NCBI GenBank assembly: GCA_023443865.1
Contig: JAEZST010000022.1
Span: forward strand, 62,001 to 126,000
DNA length: 64,000 nucleotides
Origin: Spirochaetota bacterium
Lineage (GTDB): Bacteria; Spirochaetota; Spirochaetia; Treponematales; Treponemataceae
Reading direction: 5' to 3'
Shown here: positions 25,496-33,504 of the stretch, piece after piece
Layout: each line of letters starts with the position of its first letter
Numbering within the stretch: the stretch's first letter is position 1
Made by a program: the position numbers and the translations under genes
The notes under the pieces: model-generated
Database searches by the model: none
The model's input: the letters and a program-made list of their open reading frames with translations, nothing else
What the model was told of the DNA's origin: nothing

Positions 25496-27322
25496 ATGGC
25501 GAAAATTCCGGACCGGATAGATAAATACGAAATCAAGGAGCTCATCGCCTCTGGCGGGATGGGCGAGGTGTATAAGGGAACCCACCCCACGCTGGAACGG
25601 AGCGTGATTCTCAAAAAGCTCACCCTCAGGGGCAACGCTTCCATGACGGAGCGCTTCCGGCGCGAGGCCAAGCTGCTCATGGACTTCCGCAACGATTATA
25701 TCGTGGACGTGTACGACCATTTCGTGCAGGGGCGGTCCCATTATATCGTGATGGAGTACGTGGACGGCGCGTCGGTGAAGGACCTTCTGGAATCGGAGCG
25801 GTATTTCGATAACGCCTCTGCGGCCTATATCGCCCTCTACACCGCGAAGGCCCTCGCGTACGCCCACCGAAAGTCGGTGATTCACCGGGACGTAAAGCCG
25901 GGCAACGTGCTCATTTCCCGCAAGGGCGAGATAAAGCTCGCGGATTTCGGTATCGCCACCTCCGCGGATAGCGAGGCGGACGACGAAAACCTCACCGCGG
26001 AGGGCATGACGCTGGGAACGCCGGCGTATATGGCGCCGGAGCAGTTCAAGAACTCGAAGAACGTGGATTATCGGGCCGACCTTTATTCCCTGGGCGTCAT
26101 GATGTACGAGATGCTCGTGGGGCGAAGGCCCTATTCGGGCGGTTTCTCGCCGGAGGTTATCCAGCAAATTCAGCGGGGCCGGTACCGAAAACCGAGAAGG
26201 GTTAACCCCGCCGTGGCGCCGGAGCTGCAGAAGATCATCGTTTCGCTCATAAAGCCCCGGCCAAAGGCCCGCTGCGGCGATATCGTACTGGTAGTGTCGC
26301 GGCTTGAGAAATTCCTCTCGCGGTTTCAGGTCGACGACGTGCGAAACCGGGTGGCCGCCATGGTCCGCTCGGAAGAGAAGCCCCCCTTGCGGAAGCAGCG
26401 GCGAAGCCCCGCGGGAAAGGCCCTGGCGGCGACGCTCGCCGTCGCCCTCCTCGGGGGCGCTGCGGCCCTATTTTTGTCGCTTACCGGGATACACCGGCTC
26501 GCGCTGCGCCCGGAAGCTTACGGCTTGGCGCGCATATACGCCTCCGGCGCCGATTCGCCCCCGGAAACCGTTCTCTTCGTGGACGACAACCGGGCCATAC
26601 CCGAATACCCGCGAACGATCCATTACCTACCGTGGAAAGACGGCTTCGCGTCGCTCCCGGTCGCCCTGGAATCCGGTCAGTACCGGTCGAAGTCGCGGGT
26701 GGACGGTCGCTTGGTGTGGACTTCCTTTTACGTACCTCCCCGGCTCAGAAGCGGCGGAATCGCCAAGGTTTTCCTTGGCGCGGAAAAGGCCGGGGACTCA
26801 TTCGTTCCCGTAAAGGCGGATATCCGCGACGCCCTGACCGGCAGGATTCTCGACGGGGTTTCCGAATGCGTCGTGGCGACTTCCCAGGGCTACGTGAGCG
26901 TCGACGCCTTCGGCCCGGTGCGGATCGGTTCCGTGCAATCGTTCAGGGTGAGCGCGCCGGGGTACTACTCCCAGGACTTTACCCTGAAAATTCCCGAAGG
27001 AATCGCGGAATTGGCCCTCAAGGCGTCGTTGGTTCCCTTGGCGGCGCGGATCGTCTTCGCCGTTCCGGGCAACGGCGCGGGCCTTACGGTACGGGTAAAC
27101 GGCCTACGCTCGTTCCCCCAGGTCGTGAACGGATTAATAGCGGAGAAAGACGTGGATATTGGCGCGAAGAAGGAATACGCGGTCCTGCCGGGCCACTACC
27201 GGATCGGCGTGAGCGACGGTGGCTGGAAGGCCGAGGCTGAATTCCTGGCGGGGTCCGAAATGCGGTATACGCTTACCCTGCGCAAGGACGAAAACCGGAT
27301 CAAGGTGGAGGCACAACGATGA
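25496..27322 (+). CDS. Transmembrane Ser/Thr protein kinase (Hanks type)
   Basis: This 608-residue protein has a kinase domain (about 10-280) with the glycine loop ASGGMGEVYKG, Lys near 39, HRDVKPGN (about 129), DFG (about 149) and APEQF, so all catalytic residues are present. A membrane helix (about 310-330) is followed by an extracytoplasmic part of repeated beta domains, perhaps PEGA-like. It should phosphorylate Ser/Thr in cytoplasmic targets, with the outer part as sensor. The ATG at 25496 is chosen because homology starts there, 10 bases after the phosphatase stop. Its stop overlaps the next start by 4 bases. Confidence 0.92.
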   Translation: MAKIPDRIDKYEIKELIASGGMGEVYKGTHPTLERSVILKKLTLRGNASMTERFRREAKLLMDFRNDYIVDVYDHFVQGRSHYIVMEYVDGASVKDLLESERYFDNASAAYIALYTAKALAYAHRKSVIHRDVKPGNVLISRKGEIKLADFGIATSADSEADDENLTAEGMTLGTPAYMAPEQFKNSKNVDYRADLYSLGVMMYEMLVGRRPYSGGFSPEVIQQIQRGRYRKPRRVNPAVAPELQKIIVSLIKPRPKARCGDIVLVVSRLEKFLSRFQVDDVRNRVAAMVRSEEKPPLRKQRRSPAGKALAATLAVALLGGAAALFLSLTGIHRLALRPEAYGLARIYASGADSPPETVLFVDDNRAIPEYPRTIHYLPWKDGFASLPVALESGQYRSKSRVDGRLVWTSFYVPPRLRSGGIAKVFLGAEKAGDSFVPVKADIRDALTGRILDGVSECVVATSQGYVSVDAFGPVRIGSVQSFRVSAPGYYSQDFTLKIPEGIAELALKASLVPLAARIVFAVPGNGAGLTVRVNGLRSFPQVVNGLIAEKDVDIGAKKEYAVLPGHYRIGVSDGGWKAEAEFLAGSEMRYTLTLRKDENRIKVEAQR

Positions 27323-28203
27323 ACGGCGAAAAGAAGCGGCTTTTATACGTGTTTTTGGGATTGGCCGCGGGACTATTAACCCTCGGCTGTATCGAGCTCC
27401 TGTTTCGATCGAGCCCGAGCGGGTATTTTCTTCGGTCGATCCTGCAGGGCGTCTTTCTCGGCTCGATCTTCGCTTTTTTCTTCGGGATCGCCGACGGCCT
27501 CCTGTACCGTCAAGCCCGTCAGGCCCTGATAACGGGAGCGCTGGCCGCCCTAATCGGGGCCGCGGCGGGGGGCTTGTCCCTGATCCTTACCTCGCAGCTG
27601 CTCCTCTGGATTTCAGGTTCGTCCTTGGGCGAAAACGCGGAGGCCCGTACCTTCCTCCTGCCGGTAAGCCGGGGCCTCGGTTGGGCCTTGGTGGGCATGG
27701 CGATCGGCGGGGTTGACGGCCTCCGGACCGGGGCCTGGCGGAAGGGCATCGCGGGCGTGCTCGGCGGCCTCGCCGGCGGGTTTATCGGCGGAATGATCCT
27801 CGAATTGCTGGTCACCCTCGTTCCTCGGCCCGGCCTCGGGCGCGCCATCGGACTGCTCGCGCTCGGCGGGGGGATCGGCTTTTTCCTCGGGGAATTCGAA
27901 CGCCGGTTCAGCTTTGGCCGCCTGAGGGTCTTGAGCGGCGCGCATCGTAACCGGGAATACCTGTTGTCCCGTTGGCGTACCAACGTGGGAAGCGGTTCCC
28001 GCGACGACGTGATGATTCCCGACTATTCCGGGGTCGCCGAACGGCACGTGGCGATAGTCAGGAGAAACGAGGAAATTATCCTGGAAACCGGCGCGTCCGG
28101 AAAAACGAAGGTCAACGATCGCGGCCTTGAGGGAAGCCATACCCTCAAGTATCAGGACGTGATTCAGATCGGCAGCCTGAAACTGCTGTACCTGCCCCTG
28201 TGA
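27319..28203 (+). CDS. Multi-helix membrane protein with C-terminal FHA domain
   Basis: This 294-residue protein has about six membrane helices (about 8-195), rich in Gly-Gly packing motifs. A cytoplasmic FHA domain (about 205-290) contains YLLSRWRTNVGSGSRDDV, RHVAIVRR and a final strand. FHA domains bind phosphothreonine peptides, so this is a likely target or partner of the kinase encoded immediately before it. Start and kinase stop overlap (ATGA), which indicates translational coupling. The membrane part resembles no family I can name. Confidence 0.8.
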   Translation: MNGEKKRLLYVFLGLAAGLLTLGCIELLFRSSPSGYFLRSILQGVFLGSIFAFFFGIADGLLYRQARQALITGALAALIGAAAGGLSLILTSQLLLWISGSSLGENAEARTFLLPVSRGLGWALVGMAIGGVDGLRTGAWRKGIAGVLGGLAGGFIGGMILELLVTLVPRPGLGRAIGLLALGGGIGFFLGEFERRFSFGRLRVLSGAHRNREYLLSRWRTNVGSGSRDDVMIPDYSGVAERHVAIVRRNEEIILETGASGKTKVNDRGLEGSHTLKYQDVIQIGSLKLLYLPL

Positions 28204-28211
28204 GGCGAAAA

Positions 28212-29630
28212 ATGAAGGATACAACTATTATGACAATAGCGAGAAAAGCGCTCTCCGGCGCCCTGGTTCCGGGTTTGTGCCTCTGGTTGGCCGTGGGTCC
28301 CGCCCTTGCTCCCGTCGGCGCGGAGGGCATTAGGGTAACCCAGGTAGACGTTAACAATCTCCTTTTGCGCGGCGAAATCCGGGCCTACGTGAGCATGGGA
28401 GAATCGGGCTCCGGGGAATTGGAGCCGGGCGACTTTCGGGTAACCGAGGCGGACGGCACGGAACTGGAGGTCCTGTCCGTGGACGGCACGGCGAATAGGG
28501 ACGAAGGCATCGGCTTTCTCCTTTTAATCGACAATTCCGGCTCCATGTACGACGAAACCTACCGCGGCGTGCCCCGGATCGACGACGCCAAGGCGGCTCT
28601 CGGCGAGTTCGTGGCCCAGGTGAGCGGCTCGAACGACTCCATGGGCGTGCTCTCCTTCAATACCGCGCTGGAAGAGTTGGCCCCCATGGGGTCTGACCCC
28701 GCGAATATCCAAAAACGGATCCAGACCCTCGTCAGGCCGGGAGAGGACATGTCCTACACCGAGCTGTATCAGGGCCTGAACCAATCCATCCTCGATTTCC
28801 CGAGGGTTCCGGGAAGAAAGGCATTGATCGTGCTCTCCGACGGAGAGGACTATCCGTTCTTCAAGAACGCGGGAAAGCCCAGCCCCCAATGGGGGGAATC
28901 CGCGGCGACTCCCGACCAGGTCCTTTCCGGACTCTGGGACGCGGGTATTACCCTGTACGGGATCAATTTCGCCGACAAGCGCGACCCCGACCTTGAACGG
29001 GTGGCGACCGCCTCCGGGGGCAGGATCTTCGACGCCCGCGGGGCCGAGGAGCTGAAGGGCGTTTACGCGAATATCCGGGATTCCATTCAAAACGAGGCGC
29101 GGCTCACCCTCAAGGCGCCCGCCTACGATTCGAGCGAGCGGACCCTTACCGTGCGCGCCCGCGGCGGAATGGACAGCCGCAACTACGCGGTTCCCCTTCT
29201 TTTCGGCGCCCCGGGTACCGGTTCGATCCTCGTGCCGCTCCTTTTCATGCTGGGCGGCCTAGGCCTCCTGGTTTTCCTCTTTTTCGTGACCTTTGAGCGG
29301 CCCGTGGAAAGCCCGCAGATTCAGACCGTGGACTCGGGCATGACCATAGCCCTCAAGGGCAACGCCACCGTGATCGGCTCCAGCGCCGACGCCCAAATGA
29401 CCATAGCGGGGAATCCCGCCATAGACGCCGAACACGCCACCATAGTCCGGGACGACGCGACGGGAACCTTCACCCTCGTTTCCAAACGCCGGGTACGGGT
29501 AAACAACAACCCGGTGACCCGTCGGGAACTCGCGCCCGGCGACGTGATCCAGATTGAGGGAACCTCGATCGTGTTCGACGCGCCGGTAACGACCCAGGTC
29601 ACGAAGACCATCAAAAAAAACAAGGGCTAA
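28212..29630 (+). CDS. vWA domain protein with membrane helix and C-terminal FHA domain
   Basis: This 472-residue protein has a signal peptide or first helix (about 8-38), a vWA domain (about 95-300) with MIDAS motif DNSGSMYD, a membrane helix (about 335-357) and a cytoplasmic FHA domain (about 378-465, with VIGSSADAQMTI). The domain order joins an extracytoplasmic metal-dependent adhesion-type domain with a phosphothreonine reader inside. GAGGCG lies 4 bases before the ATG at 28212. It is the fifth co-directional gene of the kinase cluster. Confidence 0.82.
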   Translation: MKDTTIMTIARKALSGALVPGLCLWLAVGPALAPVGAEGIRVTQVDVNNLLLRGEIRAYVSMGESGSGELEPGDFRVTEADGTELEVLSVDGTANRDEGIGFLLLIDNSGSMYDETYRGVPRIDDAKAALGEFVAQVSGSNDSMGVLSFNTALEELAPMGSDPANIQKRIQTLVRPGEDMSYTELYQGLNQSILDFPRVPGRKALIVLSDGEDYPFFKNAGKPSPQWGESAATPDQVLSGLWDAGITLYGINFADKRDPDLERVATASGGRIFDARGAEELKGVYANIRDSIQNEARLTLKAPAYDSSERTLTVRARGGMDSRNYAVPLLFGAPGTGSILVPLLFMLGGLGLLVFLFFVTFERPVESPQIQTVDSGMTIALKGNATVIGSSADAQMTIAGNPAIDAEHATIVRDDATGTFTLVSKRRVRVNNNPVTRRELAPGDVIQIEGTSIVFDAPVTTQVTKTIKKNKG

Positions 29631-29643
29631 CGCGACCGTCCGC

Positions 29644-29673
29644 TTGAAAAGGGGCCGTCGCGGGAACGATACT
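29644..29673 (+). promoter_or_regulatory. Promoter of the 68-residue protein gene
   Basis: TTGAAA (29644-29649), an 18-base spacer and GATACT (29668-29673), about 19 bases before the ATG at 29693. Confidence 0.5.
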
Positions 29674-29692
29674 TAAGGGACGGAGGCACGCC

Positions 29693-29899
29693 ATGAAACA
29701 CGCGACCGCGATTCATCAGGACCTCTCCGCCCGCGTTCCCGCCGGCCCGTGGCCTGAAACCGCCGCGGCGACCACCGACGGTTCCGCGCTGGCGGTTGAT
29801 TCGGGACCCGAGGCCAAAAAAACGGGCTGGCCCGAGGCAGCCGCCTTTGCCACCGACGGTTGGGGCGCCGTATCCTTCGACGACGGGCGCCTTAGATAA
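29693..29899 (+). CDS. Small repetitive protein of unknown function
   Basis: This 68-residue open frame has its own promoter and GGAGG 6 bases before the ATG, which supports expression. Two similar segments occur: WPETAAATTDGSALAVDSG (about residue 19) and WPEAAAFATDGWGAVSFDDG (about 46). No signal, membrane helix or Cys is present. It stands after the kinase/FHA genes and overlaps the 3' end of the convergent aminopeptidase gene by 8 bases. It could be a secreted or modified peptide or chance coding, and no function is proposed. Confidence 0.5.
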   Translation: MKHATAIHQDLSARVPAGPWPETAAATTDGSALAVDSGPEAKKTGWPEAAAFATDGWGAVSFDDGRLR

Positions 29900-31139
29900 G
29901 GAATTCGCCGTTTTCTATGATGGTTTTTTCCGAACCGTCGCCCAATACCGCGTAGACGTTCACGTTCAATCCGCCGATCATCATGTCCTCGTGAACGTTG
30001 GCTACGTTAAGCCCGAGGGCGAGCAATTCGCCGTCGTCGAGCTCTCGCGGGTTTTTCAGGGTCGAGGGATAGGCCTTGCCCAGGGCGATGTGGCAGGCGG
30101 CGTTCTCGTCGTAGAGCCCGTTGTAAAACGTGACCCCTTCGGTCGCCATGGGCGAACGCGGATCGACCAAGGCTACCTCGCCGAGATAGCGGCCCCGGGG
30201 ATCGATATCGAAAAAGGCCTTGAGGGTGTCCCCTCCTTCCCTTGCCCCGTAATCGACGACCCGGCCTTCCCTGAATTCGAACCAGGCGCCCACGGGAGCG
30301 GGACCCAGGCTATGCTGTAGGGAGAACGGGAGGGTGAGCTCCACGCGGCCTTCCGTTTGCCGCCAGTCGGGACTGGTGAAGATTTCTTCCGTGGGAACGT
30401 TCGCCATGAACGCCGTGCCTTCCAGGGCTTGGTCGAACCCGCCGATCCACCGGGCTTCCTTCGCGAGCCCCACGAGAAGATAGGTCCCCGAGCCTGGGCC
30501 GGAGCCGAAGCCCTTGAACCGAAGCGCCTTCGCGCCGAGGGAATCCATGAAGGCGCTCCGTTTCGCGTCCCTTTCCATTTTTTCCTTCCAGAACGCCACC
30601 GGATCGTCGCGGTCGAGCCGCATGATGCGAATGATCGCGTCCCAGTACTTGGCCACCGCCTCGGCGTCGCTCAGGCCGGGATAGGCCTTTCGCGCCATGG
30701 GCGCCGAGGGGACGTAGGTGAGGGTCCAGGGAATGGCGTTTTTCATGAGGGCGGTTTGCCGCGGCTTGAGGAAGGCCCCCTGATCGCGGAAGAAGGCCGA
30801 GGCCCGCACCTGGTCCGCCTTTTCGTACGCGTCTCCGTCGATTTCGGAGAATACGCCGATATATTTCCACCCGGGCGAGCAGGTTTCGGCCATCTGCGCC
30901 TTCAGGTAATCGGGAAACCAATAGACGTCCCGGTCCGAAAGGAGGGCGAGGGCCTTGAACCGCTCGTCGATCTGTTCCTGCAGCACGTATTCGGCGCCGC
31001 CCTTGTATGCCTTTTCGGTAATTTTGAGCGCCAGTTCATCCTGTCCGCGGGAATACTTGAGGTATACCTTGTCGCCTTTTTTGAAACCTACGGAGAACAG
31101 GAGGAGGTCGGCCATTTTTTCGTAAATAGAGTCGTTCAT
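29892..31139 (-). CDS. M29-family aminopeptidase
   Basis: This 415-residue protein matches the thermophilic metallo-aminopeptidase family M29 (AmpS/PepS). The blocks FMANVPTEEIFTSPDW (metal Glu), YNGLYDENAACHIALGKAY and ANVHEDMMIGG are all present. It removes N-terminal residues from peptides in the cytoplasm. The ATG at 31139 has no Shine-Dalgarno sequence, and TATCCT ends 7 bases upstream, so the mRNA is likely leaderless. It is divergent from the LuxR-type gene, with only 40 bases between the two starts. Confidence 0.9.
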   Translation of the reverse strand: MNDSIYEKMADLLLFSVGFKKGDKVYLKYSRGQDELALKITEKAYKGGAEYVLQEQIDERFKALALLSDRDVYWFPDYLKAQMAETCSPGWKYIGVFSEIDGDAYEKADQVRASAFFRDQGAFLKPRQTALMKNAIPWTLTYVPSAPMARKAYPGLSDAEAVAKYWDAIIRIMRLDRDDPVAFWKEKMERDAKRSAFMDSLGAKALRFKGFGSGPGSGTYLLVGLAKEARWIGGFDQALEGTAFMANVPTEEIFTSPDWRQTEGRVELTLPFSLQHSLGPAPVGAWFEFREGRVVDYGAREGGDTLKAFFDIDPRGRYLGEVALVDPRSPMATEGVTFYNGLYDENAACHIALGKAYPSTLKNPRELDDGELLALGLNVANVHEDMMIGGLNVNVYAVLGDGSEKTIIENGEFLI

Positions 31140-31146
31140 GCGTTAA

Positions 31147-31175
31147 AGGATACCGACGAACGGGGAAAAAGGCAA
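31147..31175 (-). promoter_or_regulatory. Leaderless promoter of the aminopeptidase gene
   Basis: TTGCCT (31170-31175), a 17-base spacer and TATCCT (31147-31152) on the minus strand, then 7 bases to the ATG. Confidence 0.5.
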
Positions 31176-31179
31176 AACC

Positions 31180-31968
31180 GTGTCCCGTTATATGGGTAAA
31201 AAAAGATTCATTTATTGTTTTTCTTACCCCTCCATGCTATCTTTTTACCGACAATACAAAATAGCGGGAGTCGCGCACGTGCAGAGCGGGGAAAAGTACC
31301 GAAAAACGTTTTTCTTCTTGGAGGGCATCGCCTTCCTCATTCTATTCCAAGCCTTTTGGACCGATCTCCGCATTGAGACGATAGTGCCCCTCGGCTGCAT
31401 GATTCTTGGCTATAAGCTCGACGCGGTCCGCAGGCTGTCCTGGTTCGTCATGGTGATTTTCAGCCTGTTCCTTATATTCCTGAAACCGGATTCGATCGAC
31501 GGGTATATTCTCGGCCTGTGCGGCGTGTATATCCTGTTCAATACCTCGATTTTCGGCGCGCGGCTCCTCCCGTTCAGCGTAATCATATTGGCGGCGCTTT
31601 TCCTGGTCCAGGTTTTCTCGGTCGCCCTTTCCTTTCGCGAAAACGACCTCGTCTTTCCCCGGGTAATCGCGATAGACGCGATAATCGCCATTTTGACGGT
31701 TATCTTCCGCTCGAAATTCATGGGAATCGTTCCCAGGGAGACAGCCCTGCCGGTCCTGCCCATCTCAAGCGAAAAGTATTCAGAGCGCGAGATCGCCATG
31801 CTCAAACTCGTATGGGAAGGAAAATCCGCCAAGGAGATCGCGAGCGATTTTGACCTTTCCGACGGGACGGTCAGGACCCTGCTCTCCCGCCTCTACGCTC
31901 GAGTCGGCGTTTTGGGCATGAAGGAACTGTATTCCCTCCAATATAGCCATAAGATAGAGTGGTCCTAA
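31180..31968 (+). CDS. Membrane-bound LuxR-type transcriptional regulator
   Basis: This 262-residue protein has about five or six membrane helices (about residues 45-185) and a C-terminal LuxR/GerE helix-turn-helix (about 195-258: YSEREIAMLKLVWEGKSAKEIA, then DLSDGTVRTLLSRLYARVGV). The design is that of membrane-embedded one-component regulators. The GTG at 31180 has AAGG 7 bases upstream, and an ATG at 31192 is the alternative start. The target is unknown. The divergent aminopeptidase gene is the nearest candidate. Confidence 0.78.
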   Translation: MSRYMGKKRFIYCFSYPSMLSFYRQYKIAGVAHVQSGEKYRKTFFFLEGIAFLILFQAFWTDLRIETIVPLGCMILGYKLDAVRRLSWFVMVIFSLFLIFLKPDSIDGYILGLCGVYILFNTSIFGARLLPFSVIILAALFLVQVFSVALSFRENDLVFPRVIAIDAIIAILTVIFRSKFMGIVPRETALPVLPISSEKYSEREIAMLKLVWEGKSAKEIASDFDLSDGTVRTLLSRLYARVGVLGMKELYSLQYSHKIEWS

Positions 31969-32001
31969 TCGGCCCCCCGCCTACAACCCGGGTACAGTCC
32001 G

Positions 32002-32038
32002 TGTCGCACTTGTAATTTTTGGCTGTCGCACTTGTAAT
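32002..32038 (+). repeat. Two direct copies of TGTCGCACTTGTAAT, 22 bp apart
   Basis: Copies at 32002-32016 and 32024-32038 are identical over 15 bases and lie on the same face of the helix, just after the LuxR-type gene. No gene lies here. Such closely spaced repeats resemble the multiple transposase-binding repeats at an IS21-type end, or a regulator site. No transposase is in the window. Confidence 0.6.
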
Positions 32039-32050
32039 CGCGCCCCCTTT

Positions 32051-32073
32051 CGCGCTTTCGCCCATAAAGCGCG
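32051..32073 (+). repeat. Inverted repeat CGCGCTTT / AAAGCGCG
   Basis: An 8-base stem with a 7-base loop without a U-run, in the 274-base gap between the LuxR-type and nrpR-like genes. Apart from the direct repeats before it and the terminator after it, I see nothing else in this gap. Confidence 0.4.
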
Positions 32074-32163
32074 TATGCTAAACTTACGGCGTCCGAATGG
32101 GCGCATAAGTAAAAAAAAAGCGTGCCCGGCGCGGGAACGACAATCTAAAAAAAGGGAACGTAG

Positions 32164-32203
32164 AACCATGATCGATAATTAGTATCGATCATGGTTTTTT
32201 TTT
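32164..32203 (+). terminator. Intrinsic terminator between convergent genes
   Basis: A perfect 14-bp stem, AACCATGATCGATA with its inverse, around the loop ATTAG, followed by a run of T. An A-rich tract on the other side suggests it may also serve the nrpR-like gene, which ends at 32243 on the opposite strand. Confidence 0.85.
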
Positions 32204-32242
32204 AAAAAAACAAGCCGGACGTTATTCCTTGAAAGGGGCCGA

Positions 32243-33235
32243 CTATTCCAACCGTGCCGCAAGTTCCGTGTAAGGGAAAAGCTCCGCGTATTCCATGAAC
32301 CCCGACAGGGCGTTGTAGGTAACGGGAACGCCGTTTTCCTCAAAAATGGCCACGGGGTTGAGCCCGCCGATGACGATGACGCCGCAACTTCCCTCCCGGA
32401 CCGGGATGTTCAGAAGGTCTCGCGACGGTTGGCCGATGGTCATGAACGCGCCGAGCCCCGCGTCTTTGACCCGTTTCGCGATACGGACCGCTTCCGGGTA
32501 GCTTTGCTCGGGAATTTCCCGGAACCCCGCGCCGATAACGCCGTTTCCGGTTCGAATGGCGCCGGAATAGTCCGTCATTCGGGAGCGGATAAAAAGCTGG
32601 AGGGGATCGATGGACGTTGAGTCGTACGAGATATACTCCACGAAGCGGGTCGCCTCTCCCGCCTCCAGTTCCAGTAAGCCCGAAAAAACCGAGCGCGTAG
32701 GTATACCGGCCTTGAGAAGCACGCCGTTGAGGGTGACCGAACAGACGGTACAGAACCCCACGTGACCGGCCGGCACCTCTTCGTCGCCGATACGCTCGCC
32801 TTCCCCGAGCAGGTTGACCAGCGTGCCCATGGCGTAGCCCTGGCGAAACACTTCGCAGACTTCTTTCACCCGATCGCGGAAGGCTTTGATCGGCACGAAT
32901 GCCGTATTGATGACCACGGAGCCCACCCGCTTATCGAGATCGAATTTCATGCCGTACGTCATGCGGTCTATGGTCGCGGAAAGCGAGCCGACGCGGGAAA
33001 TGAGCTTGCCGGACCGCAGTTCGCTCCGACCCTTATCGGTGATTACCCGGCCCTGTCGCCCCCTCGCCTCGGTGAGGCCTTCCTCGTCAAACCGCTGCAG
33101 GTACAGCCTGACCGTTCGCTCGCTTAAGTCGCCGCCCCGTTGTCCTATGCGCTGCATAAGCTCGTTTCCGCTCAGGGGTTCCGCGGCGCGGGAGAGTTCC
33201 TCGAGTATGATCATTTCCTTGCGTTTCGTTTTCAT
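32243..33235 (-). CDS. nrpR: NrpR-family transcriptional regulator
   Basis: About 330 residues: a winged-helix domain (about 1-70, with LSGNELMQRIG and LSERTVRLYLQRFDEEGL) and an NrpR/DUF128 effector domain (about 85-315, with GTLVNLLGEGERI and GLGAFMTIGQPSRDLLNIP). In archaea NrpR represses nitrogen-assimilation genes and is released by 2-oxoglutarate. Bacterial members are few and less studied. The ATG at 33235 starts the DNA-binding domain and has GGAG 9 bases upstream, whereas the frame is open to 33370 without coding character. It is divergent from glutamate synthase, a fitting target. Confidence 0.85.
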   Translation of the reverse strand: MKTKRKEMIILEELSRAAEPLSGNELMQRIGQRGGDLSERTVRLYLQRFDEEGLTEARGRQGRVITDKGRSELRSGKLISRVGSLSATIDRMTYGMKFDLDKRVGSVVINTAFVPIKAFRDRVKEVCEVFRQGYAMGTLVNLLGEGERIGDEEVPAGHVGFCTVCSVTLNGVLLKAGIPTRSVFSGLLELEAGEATRFVEYISYDSTSIDPLQLFIRSRMTDYSGAIRTGNGVIGAGFREIPEQSYPEAVRIAKRVKDAGLGAFMTIGQPSRDLLNIPVREGSCGVIVIGGLNPVAIFEENGVPVTYNALSGFMEYAELFPYTELAARLE

Positions 33236-33272
33236 GCGGGGCGGCTCCGTTCCATTCGGGGGGGTAGCGTTC

Positions 33273-33301
33273 AGTATAGCCCGGGGTAGTGGGTCGCTCA
33301 A
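33273..33301 (-). promoter_or_regulatory. Promoter of the nrpR-like gene
   Basis: TTGAGC (33296-33301), a 17-base spacer and TATACT (33273-33278), giving a leader of about 30 bases with a GGAG site. Confidence 0.6.
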
Positions 33302-33330
33302 GGGGTATTGGTTAAAAAGAGAGAATGGAA

Positions 33331-33346
33331 ACGGCATTATTGCCGT
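33331..33346. promoter_or_regulatory. Candidate NrpR operator 1
   Basis: ACGGCA-TTAT-TGCCGT, perfect arms of six around four bases, 30 bases upstream of the nrpR -35 and 33 bp (about three turns) from operator 2. Confidence 0.5.
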
Positions 33347-33365
33347 AAGAGCGTGCGTATTATTT

Positions 33366-33377
33366 GGCACTATTGCC
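33366..33377. promoter_or_regulatory. Candidate NrpR operator 2
   Basis: GGCA-CTAT-TGCC, 30 bases upstream of the -35 of the glutamate synthase promoter, with the same core as operator 1. Confidence 0.45.
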
Positions 33378-33407
33378 GTTTAAGATAGACGCGATACGAT
33401 AAAAAAG

Positions 33408-33437
33408 TTGACAATAATCCGTTTATAGGCGAATAAT
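33408..33437 (+). promoter_or_regulatory. Promoter of the glutamate synthase gene
   Basis: TTGACA (33408-33413), an 18-base spacer and AATAAT (33432-33437), so transcription should start near 33444. Confidence 0.65.
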
Positions 33438-33469
33438 AAGCGCACTGAGTACCAGTCATGTAACGATAA

Positions 33470-33487
33470 ACGGCAAAGAGTTGCCGT
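33470..33487. promoter_or_regulatory. Candidate NrpR operator 3
   Basis: ACGGCA-AAGAGT-TGCCGT lies between the start point and the ribosome binding site of the glutamate synthase gene. Its GGCA-N6-TGCC core has the same geometry as the archaeal NrpR operator GGAA-N6-TTCC. Confidence 0.55.
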
Positions 33488-33504
33488 AATAACGGAGGGT
33501 TAAA

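Noticed and set aside
33235..33370. A longer NrpR starting at 33370
   Set aside because: That stretch holds the promoter and inverted repeats, and the winged-helix domain begins at 33235.
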